Source of the DNA: Cerasicoccus arenae
GTDB lineage: Bacteria > Verrucomicrobiota > Verrucomicrobiia > Opitutales > Cerasicoccaceae
Assembly (NCBI RefSeq): GCF_014651635.1
Contig: NZ_BMXG01000011.1
Coordinates: forward strand, 80,420-144,419
Direction: 5' to 3'
DNA: 64,000 bases
Shown here: in pieces, positions 33,741 through 41,999 of the stretch
Layout of the letters: each line of letters begins with the position of its first letter
Numbering within the stretch: position 1 is the stretch's first letter
Notes under the pieces: model-generated
The model's input: the letters and a program-made list of their open reading frames with translations, nothing else
Told to the model about the DNA's origin: nothing
Database searches by the model: none
Program-made: the position numbers and the translations under genes

Positions 33741-34736
33741 ATGAAAAAACCAAAGGCCATTTACCTAATTGAAGCCGAGTCTTTCAATAAAATCTATGGC
33801 GCGGATGAGCGCGATGCCATCGCTAAGCTGGCGAATATCCATCCGGATCCTGTCGACCTTGCTCATTGTCCTGACGTCGATCTCAGCGATGTGGAAATCG
33901 TTTTTTCCGGTTGGGGTGCACCCAAATTCGATAAAGTCTTGTTGGACCGATTGCCAAAATTACGTGCCATTTTCTACGCAGCAGGCACGGTGAAAAACAT
34001 CGTGTCCGAGGAGCTGTGGAGCCGGAAGATTCTGTTGACCAGCTCTTATGTTGCAAACGGTCGACCGGTGGCCGAATATACCTTTGCCCAAATTATACTC
34101 TCACTCAAACGAACCTGGCAGTATGTTTTCAGGCTGAAAGAGAATAAGGCTTGGGAGCGGGATCTTGATGTTTCCGGCTGCTATTACGGGGCCAAGGTTG
34201 GTATCGTTTCTCTTGGAGCGATCGGACGTATGGTCTGTGAGCGTCTCAAAACGCTCGATCTTGAGGCATATGCTTACGATCCATTTGTGAGTGACGAGGA
34301 CATGCTCCAAGTTGGGGCGCACAAAGCAGCACTCGATGAGCTTTTTGCAACTTGCGACGTAGTGAGCCTGCATGCGCCTTTGCTCGAAAATACCTCTGGG
34401 ATGATTGGGCTGTCGCATTTTCAATCCATGAAATTCGGTGCGACTTTCATTAATACCTCACGCGGAGCTGTTGTGGACGAACCTGCCATGATCGAAGTGC
34501 TGACGGCGCGTCCGGATCTGACAGCAATCCTCGATGTCGTGGAGCCCGAACCCCCAGTTGCGGACTCTCCATTATACTCTTTGCCTAATGTTTTCCTGAC
34601 GCCACACATCGCTGGATCGATGGGTAACGAGTGCCGCCGTATGGGGCGCTTGGCTATGGAGGAGTGTCGCCGTTTTCTGAAAGGAGAAGCCGTGCTGCAT
34701 GCGATCACAAAGGAGAACATACACAAATTGGCTTAA
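33741..34736 (+). CDS. D-isomer-specific 2-hydroxyacid dehydrogenase
   Basis: The protein has 331 residues and is cytoplasmic. The NAD-binding motif is AKVGIVSLGAIGRMV (G-x2-G-x2-G variant with Ser), followed by INTSRGAVVDEPAM, ILDVVEPEPP and LPNVFLTPHIAGSMGNE with the catalytic His; the Arg/Glu partners are in the expected blocks. It probably reduces or oxidises a sugar-derived 2-keto/2-hydroxy acid produced from the degraded polysaccharide. It shares a transcript with the GH28 gene (30-bp gap) under operator H. Confidence 0.85.
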   Translation: MKKPKAIYLIEAESFNKIYGADERDAIAKLANIHPDPVDLAHCPDVDLSDVEIVFSGWGAPKFDKVLLDRLPKLRAIFYAAGTVKNIVSEELWSRKILLTSSYVANGRPVAEYTFAQIILSLKRTWQYVFRLKENKAWERDLDVSGCYYGAKVGIVSLGAIGRMVCERLKTLDLEAYAYDPFVSDEDMLQVGAHKAALDELFATCDVVSLHAPLLENTSGMIGLSHFQSMKFGATFINTSRGAVVDEPAMIEVLTARPDLTAILDVVEPEPPVADSPLYSLPNVFLTPHIAGSMGNECRRMGRLAMEECRRFLKGEAVLHAITKENIHKLA

Positions 34737-34766
34737 GCTTCTCGGTAATTAATTCAGTCAAATTTT

Positions 34767-36095
34767 ATGCAGATCGATATTTCTCAACAAGGGTGCATCG
34801 GAGATGGCATGACTCTTAACACTCGTGCGTTGCAGTCGGCTGCAGACCAGTTAAGAGAATGTGGTGGAACGCTATATGTGCCCGCAGGAAAATTTCTTAC
34901 TGGCGTTATCCGGCTATACAGTAATATCACGTTGCATCTCGCCGCTGGGGCCAGCCTTGTCTCCAGTGCGCAACTTGCCGACCATGTGGTGGGTGAATGC
35001 ATTGCCGGGCTACTCTATGCCTTTGATGCCGAAAATATCACCATTCGAGGAGAGGGCTTGATTGATGGTAACGCAATCGCTTTCTTTCAGGAGAATGTGG
35101 CCCATGCCAATTGTGGCGCGGACATCGACACTGCTTCTACGTGGCAGGGGCAGCACGGACTTCACTACGGTAGCGATAGCACGGAACATGGTCCACTGCG
35201 TAGCTTGGGCCGACCAGGAAACCTCATCGTATTTGCGCGCTGCAAAAACGTGATTATGGAGGAAATTTCGATTACTGGCGCGACCTATTGGACGATTCAT
35301 GCGGCCGATTGCCAGACAATACGATTTGATCGCCTGAAAATAGACAACGATCCGCGTCACCCCAACAATGATGGCATCCATTTGACCACCTGTCGCGATG
35401 CGTACATCACTCATTGTAAAATCCATACTGGAGACGATGCCATCGCTCTCACAGGTTTTAATCACCCAGCTGGAGAGCGTGAAATTGCGCTGGGCTTGAG
35501 TGGACTCAATGGCGAGTGCCGTGACATACTCATTGCCAACTGTGAATTATCGAGTCGTTCCAGCGCGATTCGCATAGGCTTTGGCGTGAACCCTACGCGT
35601 CATGTTCATATCAGGGATTGCAGCATAAAGGACTCTCAGCGTGGGCTTCTCGTACATGCCCCGCAAGCCGATGTCTCCAATATCACTATGGAGCGTTGTG
35701 ATATCGAAACCCAGCTCTTTCATGGGGCCTGGTGGGGGTGTGGTGAGCCGGTTAGTCTCGTCTCAGTTCGGTTTCCAAACACCCCAAAATCTTATGGCAT
35801 TAAAGACGTAAGTCTGTCCAAGCTCCGTATTCGCTCGCCGGTCGGCATAGTTGCCTATTCAGAATGCCCAAATGATATCGAAAAGATTGATTTAAATCAA
35901 GTTGAGCTGACGCTGGTGGACGACCCCCTAGACCTAATCAAAGGAGGCAACGCCGATTTGAGACCCGCCGCCGACAGGCATATCGCCGTCGTTTCCATTG
36001 GGTGGGAGCCGACGCATTTCATCAATATTGAGGCGACCCTTTTGGATTGCACATTTGGCAACGAAAAATCTCTCATTTCGCCCCATCACCAGTGA
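34767..36095 (+). CDS. GH28-family polygalacturonase-like glycosidase
   Basis: The protein has 442 residues with no signal peptide. GH28 layout: GCIGDGMTLNTRALQSAAD at the start, GGTLYVPAGKFLTG, PNNDGIHLTTC (the NxD catalytic Asp), HTGDDAIAL (catalytic Asp pair), and SSAIRIGFG where the family's late conserved coil lies. GH28 enzymes cleave galacturonosyl or related uronosyl/rhamnosyl linkages by inversion. The lack of a signal peptide suggests action on imported oligomers. It is co-transcribed with the hydroxyacid dehydrogenase. Confidence 0.8.
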   Translation: MQIDISQQGCIGDGMTLNTRALQSAADQLRECGGTLYVPAGKFLTGVIRLYSNITLHLAAGASLVSSAQLADHVVGECIAGLLYAFDAENITIRGEGLIDGNAIAFFQENVAHANCGADIDTASTWQGQHGLHYGSDSTEHGPLRSLGRPGNLIVFARCKNVIMEEISITGATYWTIHAADCQTIRFDRLKIDNDPRHPNNDGIHLTTCRDAYITHCKIHTGDDAIALTGFNHPAGEREIALGLSGLNGECRDILIANCELSSRSSAIRIGFGVNPTRHVHIRDCSIKDSQRGLLVHAPQADVSNITMERCDIETQLFHGAWWGCGEPVSLVSVRFPNTPKSYGIKDVSLSKLRIRSPVGIVAYSECPNDIEKIDLNQVELTLVDDPLDLIKGGNADLRPAADRHIAVVSIGWEPTHFINIEATLLDCTFGNEKSLISPHHQ

Positions 36096-36259
36096 CTCTA
36101 GGCCGTTGAACGCGCATATCTCAGGGCCAAGAACTCAGGTTATGGCAATGAGATATGATAAAACGGGTATCTCGATTCCGCTTACTCGGTCAGACTTTCT
36201 AGGTGCCCTCTAAAAGCGTCTACACTACTGGGTGAGGATTGAATTTTTTGTTTCAAGGC

Positions 36260-37960
36260 TCATGAGAATTGACTGGCTACGTTAGTGCAGTTGACAAGTT
36301 TTTGGTAATCGAAGGTTTGCTGTTTAGGTGGGTAGTTTTGAGACGATTCGATTTGGTTGTGCTGAACGACCATGTTTTGCACGCACCGTGCAAAGATTAG
36401 ATCCTTATGGAAGGTAAAGAAGCAGTTGTTCTCGATCCGAATGTTTTCATGGTATGCTTGATTTGAATGATTCTCTGGCCTGATCTCTGGATCAATAGCG
36501 ATAATTCCAGTGCCCCAAATGCCATAGCCGCAATCCTGGAATTGATTGTTCTGGATGCATACATCTTTGACCGATCCAGATTCATACCAGCTATTGGCAT
36601 CTCCTGCGATTTTAATGGCTGAACCAGCAGAGTGGAAATAATTGTTGGTGATCCTTATTTTGCCCGGTGTGGTGGCGAGAATGCCGCGGGCGCGGTTGGA
36701 ACTGAATTGACAGTACTCGATATTAACATCAGGTGTATTATGAAGTGACTCAAGGCAGTCGCCTGGTTGGGTGCCCTCCGGTAATGGCTTGTTGAGTTCT
36801 ACAAGCCAGTGATAGCGATTTATCATCGTAACACTTTTGATGTCTAGAAATCCTTTGGGCAAAAGTGAATGGTTGCAGATGACTTGTGCTTCTTCGTTGG
36901 CATCAACGACCTGAATGCCAGCCTGCTCGTGATGTGCGTTCTCTATTAGTATTTCGGTCGGGCTAATGATTCGCTTAATGGGGCTGTATATGCCGTGTAC
37001 ATTAACACCGTCATCCATCATGTTTCGAAACTGGCATTTGCGGATGCTTATTTTGCCACGGCAATTCACGAAATGCGTGGCATCGGCAAAGGTTGAAACG
37101 ATTCGGTTGTGTCTCGGTGGTGGCTCGACGACGCAGTCTACCAAGTGAATGTCTGTTGAGCGTTGAGCGATGATGCCCATGGCTCCAGCGTGGTGGATGA
37201 CGATCGATTCCAGAGTTGTTTTTTCACAGTTGTTTAAACAAATTCCAAATAGGTCCCGGTGATCATGGGTGATCGCAAGAATGTTGCCCACATGAGGCTT
37301 TGGAGTGGGATATTCGATATTCAACTTGAGCAGCCCATCAGGCGTTTCACTGAAAGAGTGGGCGGGTACCCGGTAGCAGTCTCTCGCCATGAACGCTGGT
37401 TCGCGGCGTTTGGCATCAAATTCGAGGGTGTGGACATAGGCATCACGCCGGTGGTAGGGCCCGCCGTAGCTGCCTTGCAGATAGTTGGGCCCATCGAACC
37501 AGATCCGACCATTCTGAAAGAAGTAGGAGTCTTCTGGGGGCAGCCGAATAGAGATGGATTGGTCGGTGCATTCAATGATTTCCCCCTGGCTAAACGTTGT
37601 GCGCTCGTAATCGATGGTAATGTTTCTTATGGTTACTTGTTGGCAGGCGTCTAAGTGGAATGGGCAGATGCGACCATGGAAAATGAATCGAGAGCCACTG
37701 CCATCGATGATTGCGTTTCGTATTCCGGTCAGAGGAAAGGCAATGCGCTTTAAACCTTCGCTGTTGTTGGAAACAAAGCAGAATTTTTCCTCCGCTTCGT
37801 CAGCGTAGAAATGGTATTCGTCACGAGGAAATATAAGACGATTAGTCTCTCCAAGTCGCAAGGCGTTTAATGCAAGTCGCAGAGCGGGCGTGCAGTCAGC
37901 CAGTGTTGGTTTCAGATGGTAGTGCAGGAAATTCTCGGGGTTCGTTAGATTCATATGCAT
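36260..37960 (-). CDS. GH110-like alpha-1,3-galactosidase (right-handed beta-helix)
   Basis: The protein has 566 residues with no signal peptide. The early block RLIFPRDEYHFYADEAEE, SNNSEGLKRIAFPLTGIRNAIIDGSGSRFIFHG and VTIRNITIDYERTTFSQG resembles GH110 alpha-1,3-galactosidases. MMDDGVNVHGIYSPI carries the Asp-Asp expected in the active site, and TNNYFHSAGSAIKIAGD-type coils complete the helix. GH110 enzymes remove terminal alpha-1,3-galactose from glycans, including algal galactan fragments. It is divergent from the beta-helix gene at 38139 with a shared regulatory region. Assignment rests on recalled family features. Confidence 0.65.
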   Translation of the reverse strand: MHMNLTNPENFLHYHLKPTLADCTPALRLALNALRLGETNRLIFPRDEYHFYADEAEEKFCFVSNNSEGLKRIAFPLTGIRNAIIDGSGSRFIFHGRICPFHLDACQQVTIRNITIDYERTTFSQGEIIECTDQSISIRLPPEDSYFFQNGRIWFDGPNYLQGSYGGPYHRRDAYVHTLEFDAKRREPAFMARDCYRVPAHSFSETPDGLLKLNIEYPTPKPHVGNILAITHDHRDLFGICLNNCEKTTLESIVIHHAGAMGIIAQRSTDIHLVDCVVEPPPRHNRIVSTFADATHFVNCRGKISIRKCQFRNMMDDGVNVHGIYSPIKRIISPTEILIENAHHEQAGIQVVDANEEAQVICNHSLLPKGFLDIKSVTMINRYHWLVELNKPLPEGTQPGDCLESLHNTPDVNIEYCQFSSNRARGILATTPGKIRITNNYFHSAGSAIKIAGDANSWYESGSVKDVCIQNNQFQDCGYGIWGTGIIAIDPEIRPENHSNQAYHENIRIENNCFFTFHKDLIFARCVQNMVVQHNQIESSQNYPPKQQTFDYQKLVNCTNVASQFS

Positions 37961-38010
37961 GGAATTATCACGAAATTTATAGCTATTCCATCTTTATGCT
38001 TGAAGCAACA

Positions 38011-38028
38011 TTATTACTATAATAGCAA
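38011..38028. promoter_or_regulatory. IclR-type operator candidate 1, TTATTACT-ATAAT-AGCAA
   Basis: A degenerate copy (TTACT for TTGCT) of the TTGCT-N5-AGCAA sites at 41934, 44853 and 50575, located between the divergent GH110-like and beta-helix genes. Confidence 0.45.
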
Positions 38029-38073
38029 AATATAAAGATATCACATTGATATTTGATCCTCTTGCCGGTTTTG

Positions 38074-38086
38074 CCCCCCCCCCCCC
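38074..38086. repeat. C13 homopolymer upstream of the beta-helix/golvesin-domain gene
   Basis: Thirteen C residues 52 bp before the ATG at 38139, between the operator-like site and the start codon, so likely in the promoter or 5' leader. Confidence 0.9.
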
Positions 38087-38138
38087 TAAACTCGGCTAGC
38101 CGCGTAAGCGGTTTAATTACCTCAACTCTATCCCCATT

Positions 38139-40211
38139 ATGAAGCGCTTTTTTTTCGTCTCGTTAGCTCTGTTTGCCTATGCTGCGTTGTTGGCTGGCAC
38201 CGTTCATGTTTCAACCTTTCATGCCTATCCCGATGATGGGATCGACGACACAGCGGGCATCAACCAAGCCATCGCCTACGGCGACAATAACATCGTTTTA
38301 TTTGATGCGGGCGTCTATGATTTGATCACGCCAGTCGATGAGGATCGTTTTATACAAATCAGCAATCAAAGCGGTATTGTTCTCCAAGGAGCGACTACTG
38401 TGCAGGGGAAGCCGAACACAACACTCAAGCGGCATCTTAGCGTTGAATCAATGGCGAGCCCGCCACGTGCATTATATGTTTTCCAGGGAACTGGAATTAC
38501 GGTGAAGAACTTCACCATCGATAATACTCCACACTTGTGCACGTCTGGAGAAGTGACACAAAAATTTTCACATGGCGACGGAACGCAGGGTGTGCAGGTC
38601 ACGGTCTTTCCCGGGTTACCAGTCGAACCCGATATGCCCTGTTATGCTGCGAATGCTTGGGATTCGGTTACTCTCGATTTGAAGGAGGTTGAGAGCCTTA
38701 CATATACCAATTCGCCAGGTAGTTGGAGTATTGTCGATTCGGCGAATCGGATTGTGGAACTAAGCTGCGCGGATGGTCTTGATTTTTATGAAAACATCGA
38801 TTCCGGCGATTATATATCTTGGCACTATGGCTGGAATGGTCTGTCACAGATGGAGATTGCAAAGACGACGGGTGTCATTCTGGAGAACCTGGAAATCCGC
38901 AATGCAGTGAATATCGCAATTTTAATTGGATCGTCAGCGGATGTTTCTTTGACCAATATTGCGATGGCTGCGAATGGAAATCAATTATCTGTTGGGCCAC
39001 GGGATGGCATCCACCTTTCACGGTGTTTGGGAACAATCGTTGCATCGGGATTGGATATTAATCGAGTTCGTTGGGATGGGCTTGTTGTAAGGACGCCCTA
39101 TGCTGAGGTGCATTCGCTAACCAGTCCAAATCGGTTTAATATGGCAGTTGAAATAAAAACGTTTTCTCAAGTGATTCCTACAGGTAGCACGCTGACATTT
39201 ATTGATTCGAGTGGAGAATTAGTGGAGCGGACCGTTAGCACAGCAACCCCATACCAGATGCTGGACGATAAAAGCTACTATGATGTTACCCTTACGTCAG
39301 ATCTCCCAATATTTGCTCAACAGATAGGAACTCATATTAAGATAGGAGCTTTGGCTCCCACATCAGTTAGCATAAGTAATAGTAATTTCGAAAATATTGC
39401 AGGAGCATCAATGATTCTGCTAGCAGATGACATTACGGTAGAAAATACTACACATCGAAAAATAATGTTCGAGGCAATTCACATGGGAGGTCATACCGAA
39501 GAAGGGGTTGCTGGTGCGAATATTCAGATTCGTGAATCGACTTTTGAAAATTGCAGCTGGATTAATAAATGGGGTCAGCCGGCGGGGACGATTATTCTCT
39601 ATAATGGGCATGCTGAAGTAAGTGAGGCTAAACTTCGAAATGCGGTGATTTCAGATAATTGGTTTAAGGATCAGTTATATGAGACTACAATTCCAGCAAT
39701 CAATGTTGCAGATGTTGCTGGCATTACCATTTCAGGAAACACTTTTGAGAATGTCTACAAGGGCATGCGCTTCGATACCGAGTCCACTTCTGGGTACAAT
39801 ATCACGAGTAACACGGTCATCATTGATAACAGCAATAATGACATGACTTATTCAGAGCTTTCGGGCACATTTGGTTATAGCGGGCTTACGGGATATGGTG
39901 GATCAAGTACACGCTACGCCTGGTGGTCTGGCGCACTTGCTGAGTGGAAGTTTGTCGCGCCGAAATCTTCTGATTATGATGTGTATGTATATGTAGTTGA
40001 GCACACTAGCTCGGACCCCAGTGCGCTAATCAGCATTGAGAGCGATGATCCCACTTCCCAGCATGTGATTGATTACACAACGGGTGTAAGTGGTTGGCAG
40101 TATATGGGCAAGTATCCCTACACTGGGCAATTGTTGTATGGCATTACGAATCAGGGGCAGGGGGGGGGGTATTTGCGTGCGGACGCGGTAATGCTTATTC
40201 AAGACAATTAG
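38139..40211 (+). CDS. Secreted beta-helix enzyme with C-terminal golvesin/xly-type domain
   Basis: The protein has 690 residues with a signal peptide (about 1-20). The beta-helix starts at FHAYPDDGIDDTAGINQAIAYGDNNI. It contains QVTVFPGLPVEPDMPCY, GDYISWHYGW and PRDGIHLSRCLGTIVASGLDINRVRWDGLVVR, a block shared with the proteins at 47103 and 48860. The Asp/His pair in RDGIH and the following R-x-D-G are candidate catalytic residues. The last ~130 residues (TRYAWWSGALAEWKF, WQYMGKYPY, YLRADAVMLIQDN) match the golvesin C-terminal/carbohydrate-binding type. A G10 tract sits near the 3' end. Activity is unknown; alpha-galactoside chemistry is suggested by neighbours. Confidence 0.65.
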   Translation: MKRFFFVSLALFAYAALLAGTVHVSTFHAYPDDGIDDTAGINQAIAYGDNNIVLFDAGVYDLITPVDEDRFIQISNQSGIVLQGATTVQGKPNTTLKRHLSVESMASPPRALYVFQGTGITVKNFTIDNTPHLCTSGEVTQKFSHGDGTQGVQVTVFPGLPVEPDMPCYAANAWDSVTLDLKEVESLTYTNSPGSWSIVDSANRIVELSCADGLDFYENIDSGDYISWHYGWNGLSQMEIAKTTGVILENLEIRNAVNIAILIGSSADVSLTNIAMAANGNQLSVGPRDGIHLSRCLGTIVASGLDINRVRWDGLVVRTPYAEVHSLTSPNRFNMAVEIKTFSQVIPTGSTLTFIDSSGELVERTVSTATPYQMLDDKSYYDVTLTSDLPIFAQQIGTHIKIGALAPTSVSISNSNFENIAGASMILLADDITVENTTHRKIMFEAIHMGGHTEEGVAGANIQIRESTFENCSWINKWGQPAGTIILYNGHAEVSEAKLRNAVISDNWFKDQLYETTIPAINVADVAGITISGNTFENVYKGMRFDTESTSGYNITSNTVIIDNSNNDMTYSELSGTFGYSGLTGYGGSSTRYAWWSGALAEWKFVAPKSSDYDVYVYVVEHTSSDPSALISIESDDPTSQHVIDYTTGVSGWQYMGKYPYTGQLLYGITNQGQGGGYLRADAVMLIQDN
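40160..40169. repeat. G10 homopolymer near the 3' end of the beta-helix/golvesin gene
   Basis: It encodes the GGG in QGQGGGYLRAD. Addition of one G would shift into the frame of the pseudopilin gene and join the two ORFs with no stop between them. Confidence 0.9.
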
Positions 40212-40252
40212 GGCTTGCATCAATGGAATTAAATTTCAATAATAGCAAAATA

Positions 40253-40909
40253 ATGAAAGTGATCACTATCCCTCGTCGTGGTTTCACTCTAGTCGAATTG
40301 CTCGCTGTTATCGCTATTGTGGGTATTTTGGCGGCCATTTTGATACCGATCGTTGGAGCGGTTCGAAAGAGTGCCAATAACACTCAGTGCCTGAGTAATT
40401 TGCGTCAACATGGCTCAGCAGTGAGGCTATATGCGAATGATCATAACAATAAGCTTCCTACTCTAAACTTTAATTACGTGTCAGATTTATGGCCTTACTT
40501 GGTAAATTCAAAGACCGAGGCACCGACATTCAGTGGTCCGAGTTTCCCAGATGGATTACGGGGCACATGCTTTGAGTGTCCGCTGATGGACAATGACGTA
40601 GATGCAGCCAGTGAGCGTAGCTACGGAGTTAATTCATTTATTCGACTATATTACCTGAAGGGAGGAGAGGACAATCAGAACTATTCTGACTCTTCGCTCT
40701 TACTAATTCAGCAGCCGGAAAACACCGTGATATTCGCCGATACTCATAGTCGAAGCAATCTCTCAAATGACCGATGGGAGCAGATATCCCAACGCCACGA
40801 TGGACACGTAAATGTTGTATTCGTCGATGGTCATGTCGATTCGGTTGCAGGTGACGATGAGCGGGCCACGACCTACAATACTGTTTTTTGGCGAGGCAAA
40901 GATCTCTAA
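40253..40909 (+). CDS. Pseudopilin with prepilin cleavage/methylation head and H-X9-DG motif
   Basis: The protein has 218 residues from the ATG at 40253; an alternative ATG at 40223 adds ten residues, and the frame stays open further upstream into the previous gene. The head MKVITIPRRGFTLVELLAVIAIVG is a textbook type IV prepilin N-terminus (cleavage after RRG, Glu at +5). CLSNLRQHGSAVRLYANDHNN and the end RHDGHVNVVFVDGHVDS are typical of the DUF1559/H-X9-DG pseudopilins abundant in PVC bacteria. It is probably assembled by a type II secretion-like system and surface-exposed. It follows the golvesin gene closely and may be coupled to it. Confidence 0.8.
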   Translation: MKVITIPRRGFTLVELLAVIAIVGILAAILIPIVGAVRKSANNTQCLSNLRQHGSAVRLYANDHNNKLPTLNFNYVSDLWPYLVNSKTEAPTFSGPSFPDGLRGTCFECPLMDNDVDAASERSYGVNSFIRLYYLKGGEDNQNYSDSSLLLIQQPENTVIFADTHSRSNLSNDRWEQISQRHDGHVNVVFVDGHVDSVAGDDERATTYNTVFWRGKDL

Positions 40910-40996
40910 GTGATAGCTAGGACGGAAGGCTATTTTTCCCGGAACTTCAATTTAATCATTCACCGTTTATTACCTCAAAAATCAAAACTAATCCCA

Positions 40997-41848
40997 ATGA
41001 AAAAACACATATTCATCCAAGGCAGTGCAATTGCCTTTCTTTTTTCTGCTGCAATTTCACAGGCCGCCGTTTTGGCAGATTATAACTTTGAAAATGCAAC
41101 AGCTGGTGCCTCGCTTGGTGGTCCGGTTGGCACGGCACGCACAACGGACGGCGTTGGCGCGGGTTTTCCTTTCAGCAATAACACTGTAGTTAGTGATTAT
41201 ACCGTTTCGACGCTTACGCATACTGGACCAGGTGACATGAACGCTATTGGCGCAAATGTTCGTAGCGATACGCTCGCCCTGTCGACTTCCGGTGGCTTCA
41301 GCGGGAATTTCATGGAAATTTCACCACACCGTTTAACGAATACTGCTGCAGGTGACAAGGACCCGGCGACCTATGGAGGTGACTACTTCACCTTTATCAT
41401 TCAAGCTGAGGCTGGGTATGCGCTGAGTTTAAACTCCTTTTCGTATGACAAGGGTGCGGCTGATGGTGCTGGCGGAAGTGGCACTATTTCATTCCAAAGC
41501 CAGGCATGGTACTCATTGGACAGCGGCATCACTTGGACGAAGTTGCAGGAAGATCAAAATTTGGCTCATATCACCAACGACTCCTTCAGCTCAACGAATT
41601 CCTTCATCGACCTTACAGGGATTTCCGAGCTGCAAAACATCGGTGACGTCACCATCGCTTTGGCACTGGGTGATAACAGCGGACGCAGTGCCTACTCTGC
41701 CTCTTCAACCAACCCGGCGGCATTCTATTTGGACAACATTCAATTGGCAGGAGATGTTGCAGTTATACCTGAACCTGCGACCTATGCTTTTGCATTTGGT
41801 GTGCTGAGTTTGGCCACTTTCGCATGGCGTCGTAGGCTCAAGTCGTAG
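40997..41848 (+). CDS. PEP-CTERM sorted secreted protein
   Basis: The protein has 283 residues from the ATG at 40997. An upstream GTG frame exists but would bury the signal peptide KKHIFIQGSAIAFLFSAAIS. The body is beta-rich with ADYNFENATAGASLGGP at the start and YYLDNIQL-like AFYLDNIQLAGD near the end, which suggests a jelly-roll domain. The anchor is VIPEPATYAFAFGVLSLATF followed by AWRRRLKS. It would be surface-displayed by an exosortase. It is terminated by a strong hairpin. Confidence 0.8.
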   Translation: MKKHIFIQGSAIAFLFSAAISQAAVLADYNFENATAGASLGGPVGTARTTDGVGAGFPFSNNTVVSDYTVSTLTHTGPGDMNAIGANVRSDTLALSTSGGFSGNFMEISPHRLTNTAAGDKDPATYGGDYFTFIIQAEAGYALSLNSFSYDKGAADGAGGSGTISFQSQAWYSLDSGITWTKLQEDQNLAHITNDSFSSTNSFIDLTGISELQNIGDVTIALALGDNSGRSAYSASSTNPAAFYLDNIQLAGDVAVIPEPATYAFAFGVLSLATFAWRRRLKS

Positions 41849-41872
41849 TCTCAGGGCATTGCTTTCATATAG

Positions 41873-41903
41873 AGCGTTCGGTATTTTCCGAACGCTTTTT
41901 TTA
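41873..41903 (+). terminator. Rho-independent terminator after the PEP-CTERM gene
   Basis: The arms AGCGTTCGG and CCGAACGCT are perfect with a 6-nt loop and a T-run. Confidence 0.9.
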
Positions 41904-41933
41904 TGTAGGAATCTATAAAATTTGATTTTATAA

Positions 41934-41950
41934 ATTGCTAATTTAGCAAT
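41934..41950. promoter_or_regulatory. IclR-type operator candidate 2, ATTGCTAATTTAGCAAT
   Basis: Perfect 17-bp palindrome (8-bp arms, single central base), 49 bp upstream of the SSS symporter start, in promoter position. Confidence 0.7.
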
Positions 41951-41999
41951 ATATAGCCATATTGACTGTCTATTCGATCAAAGCCCCTATAGAAATTAT

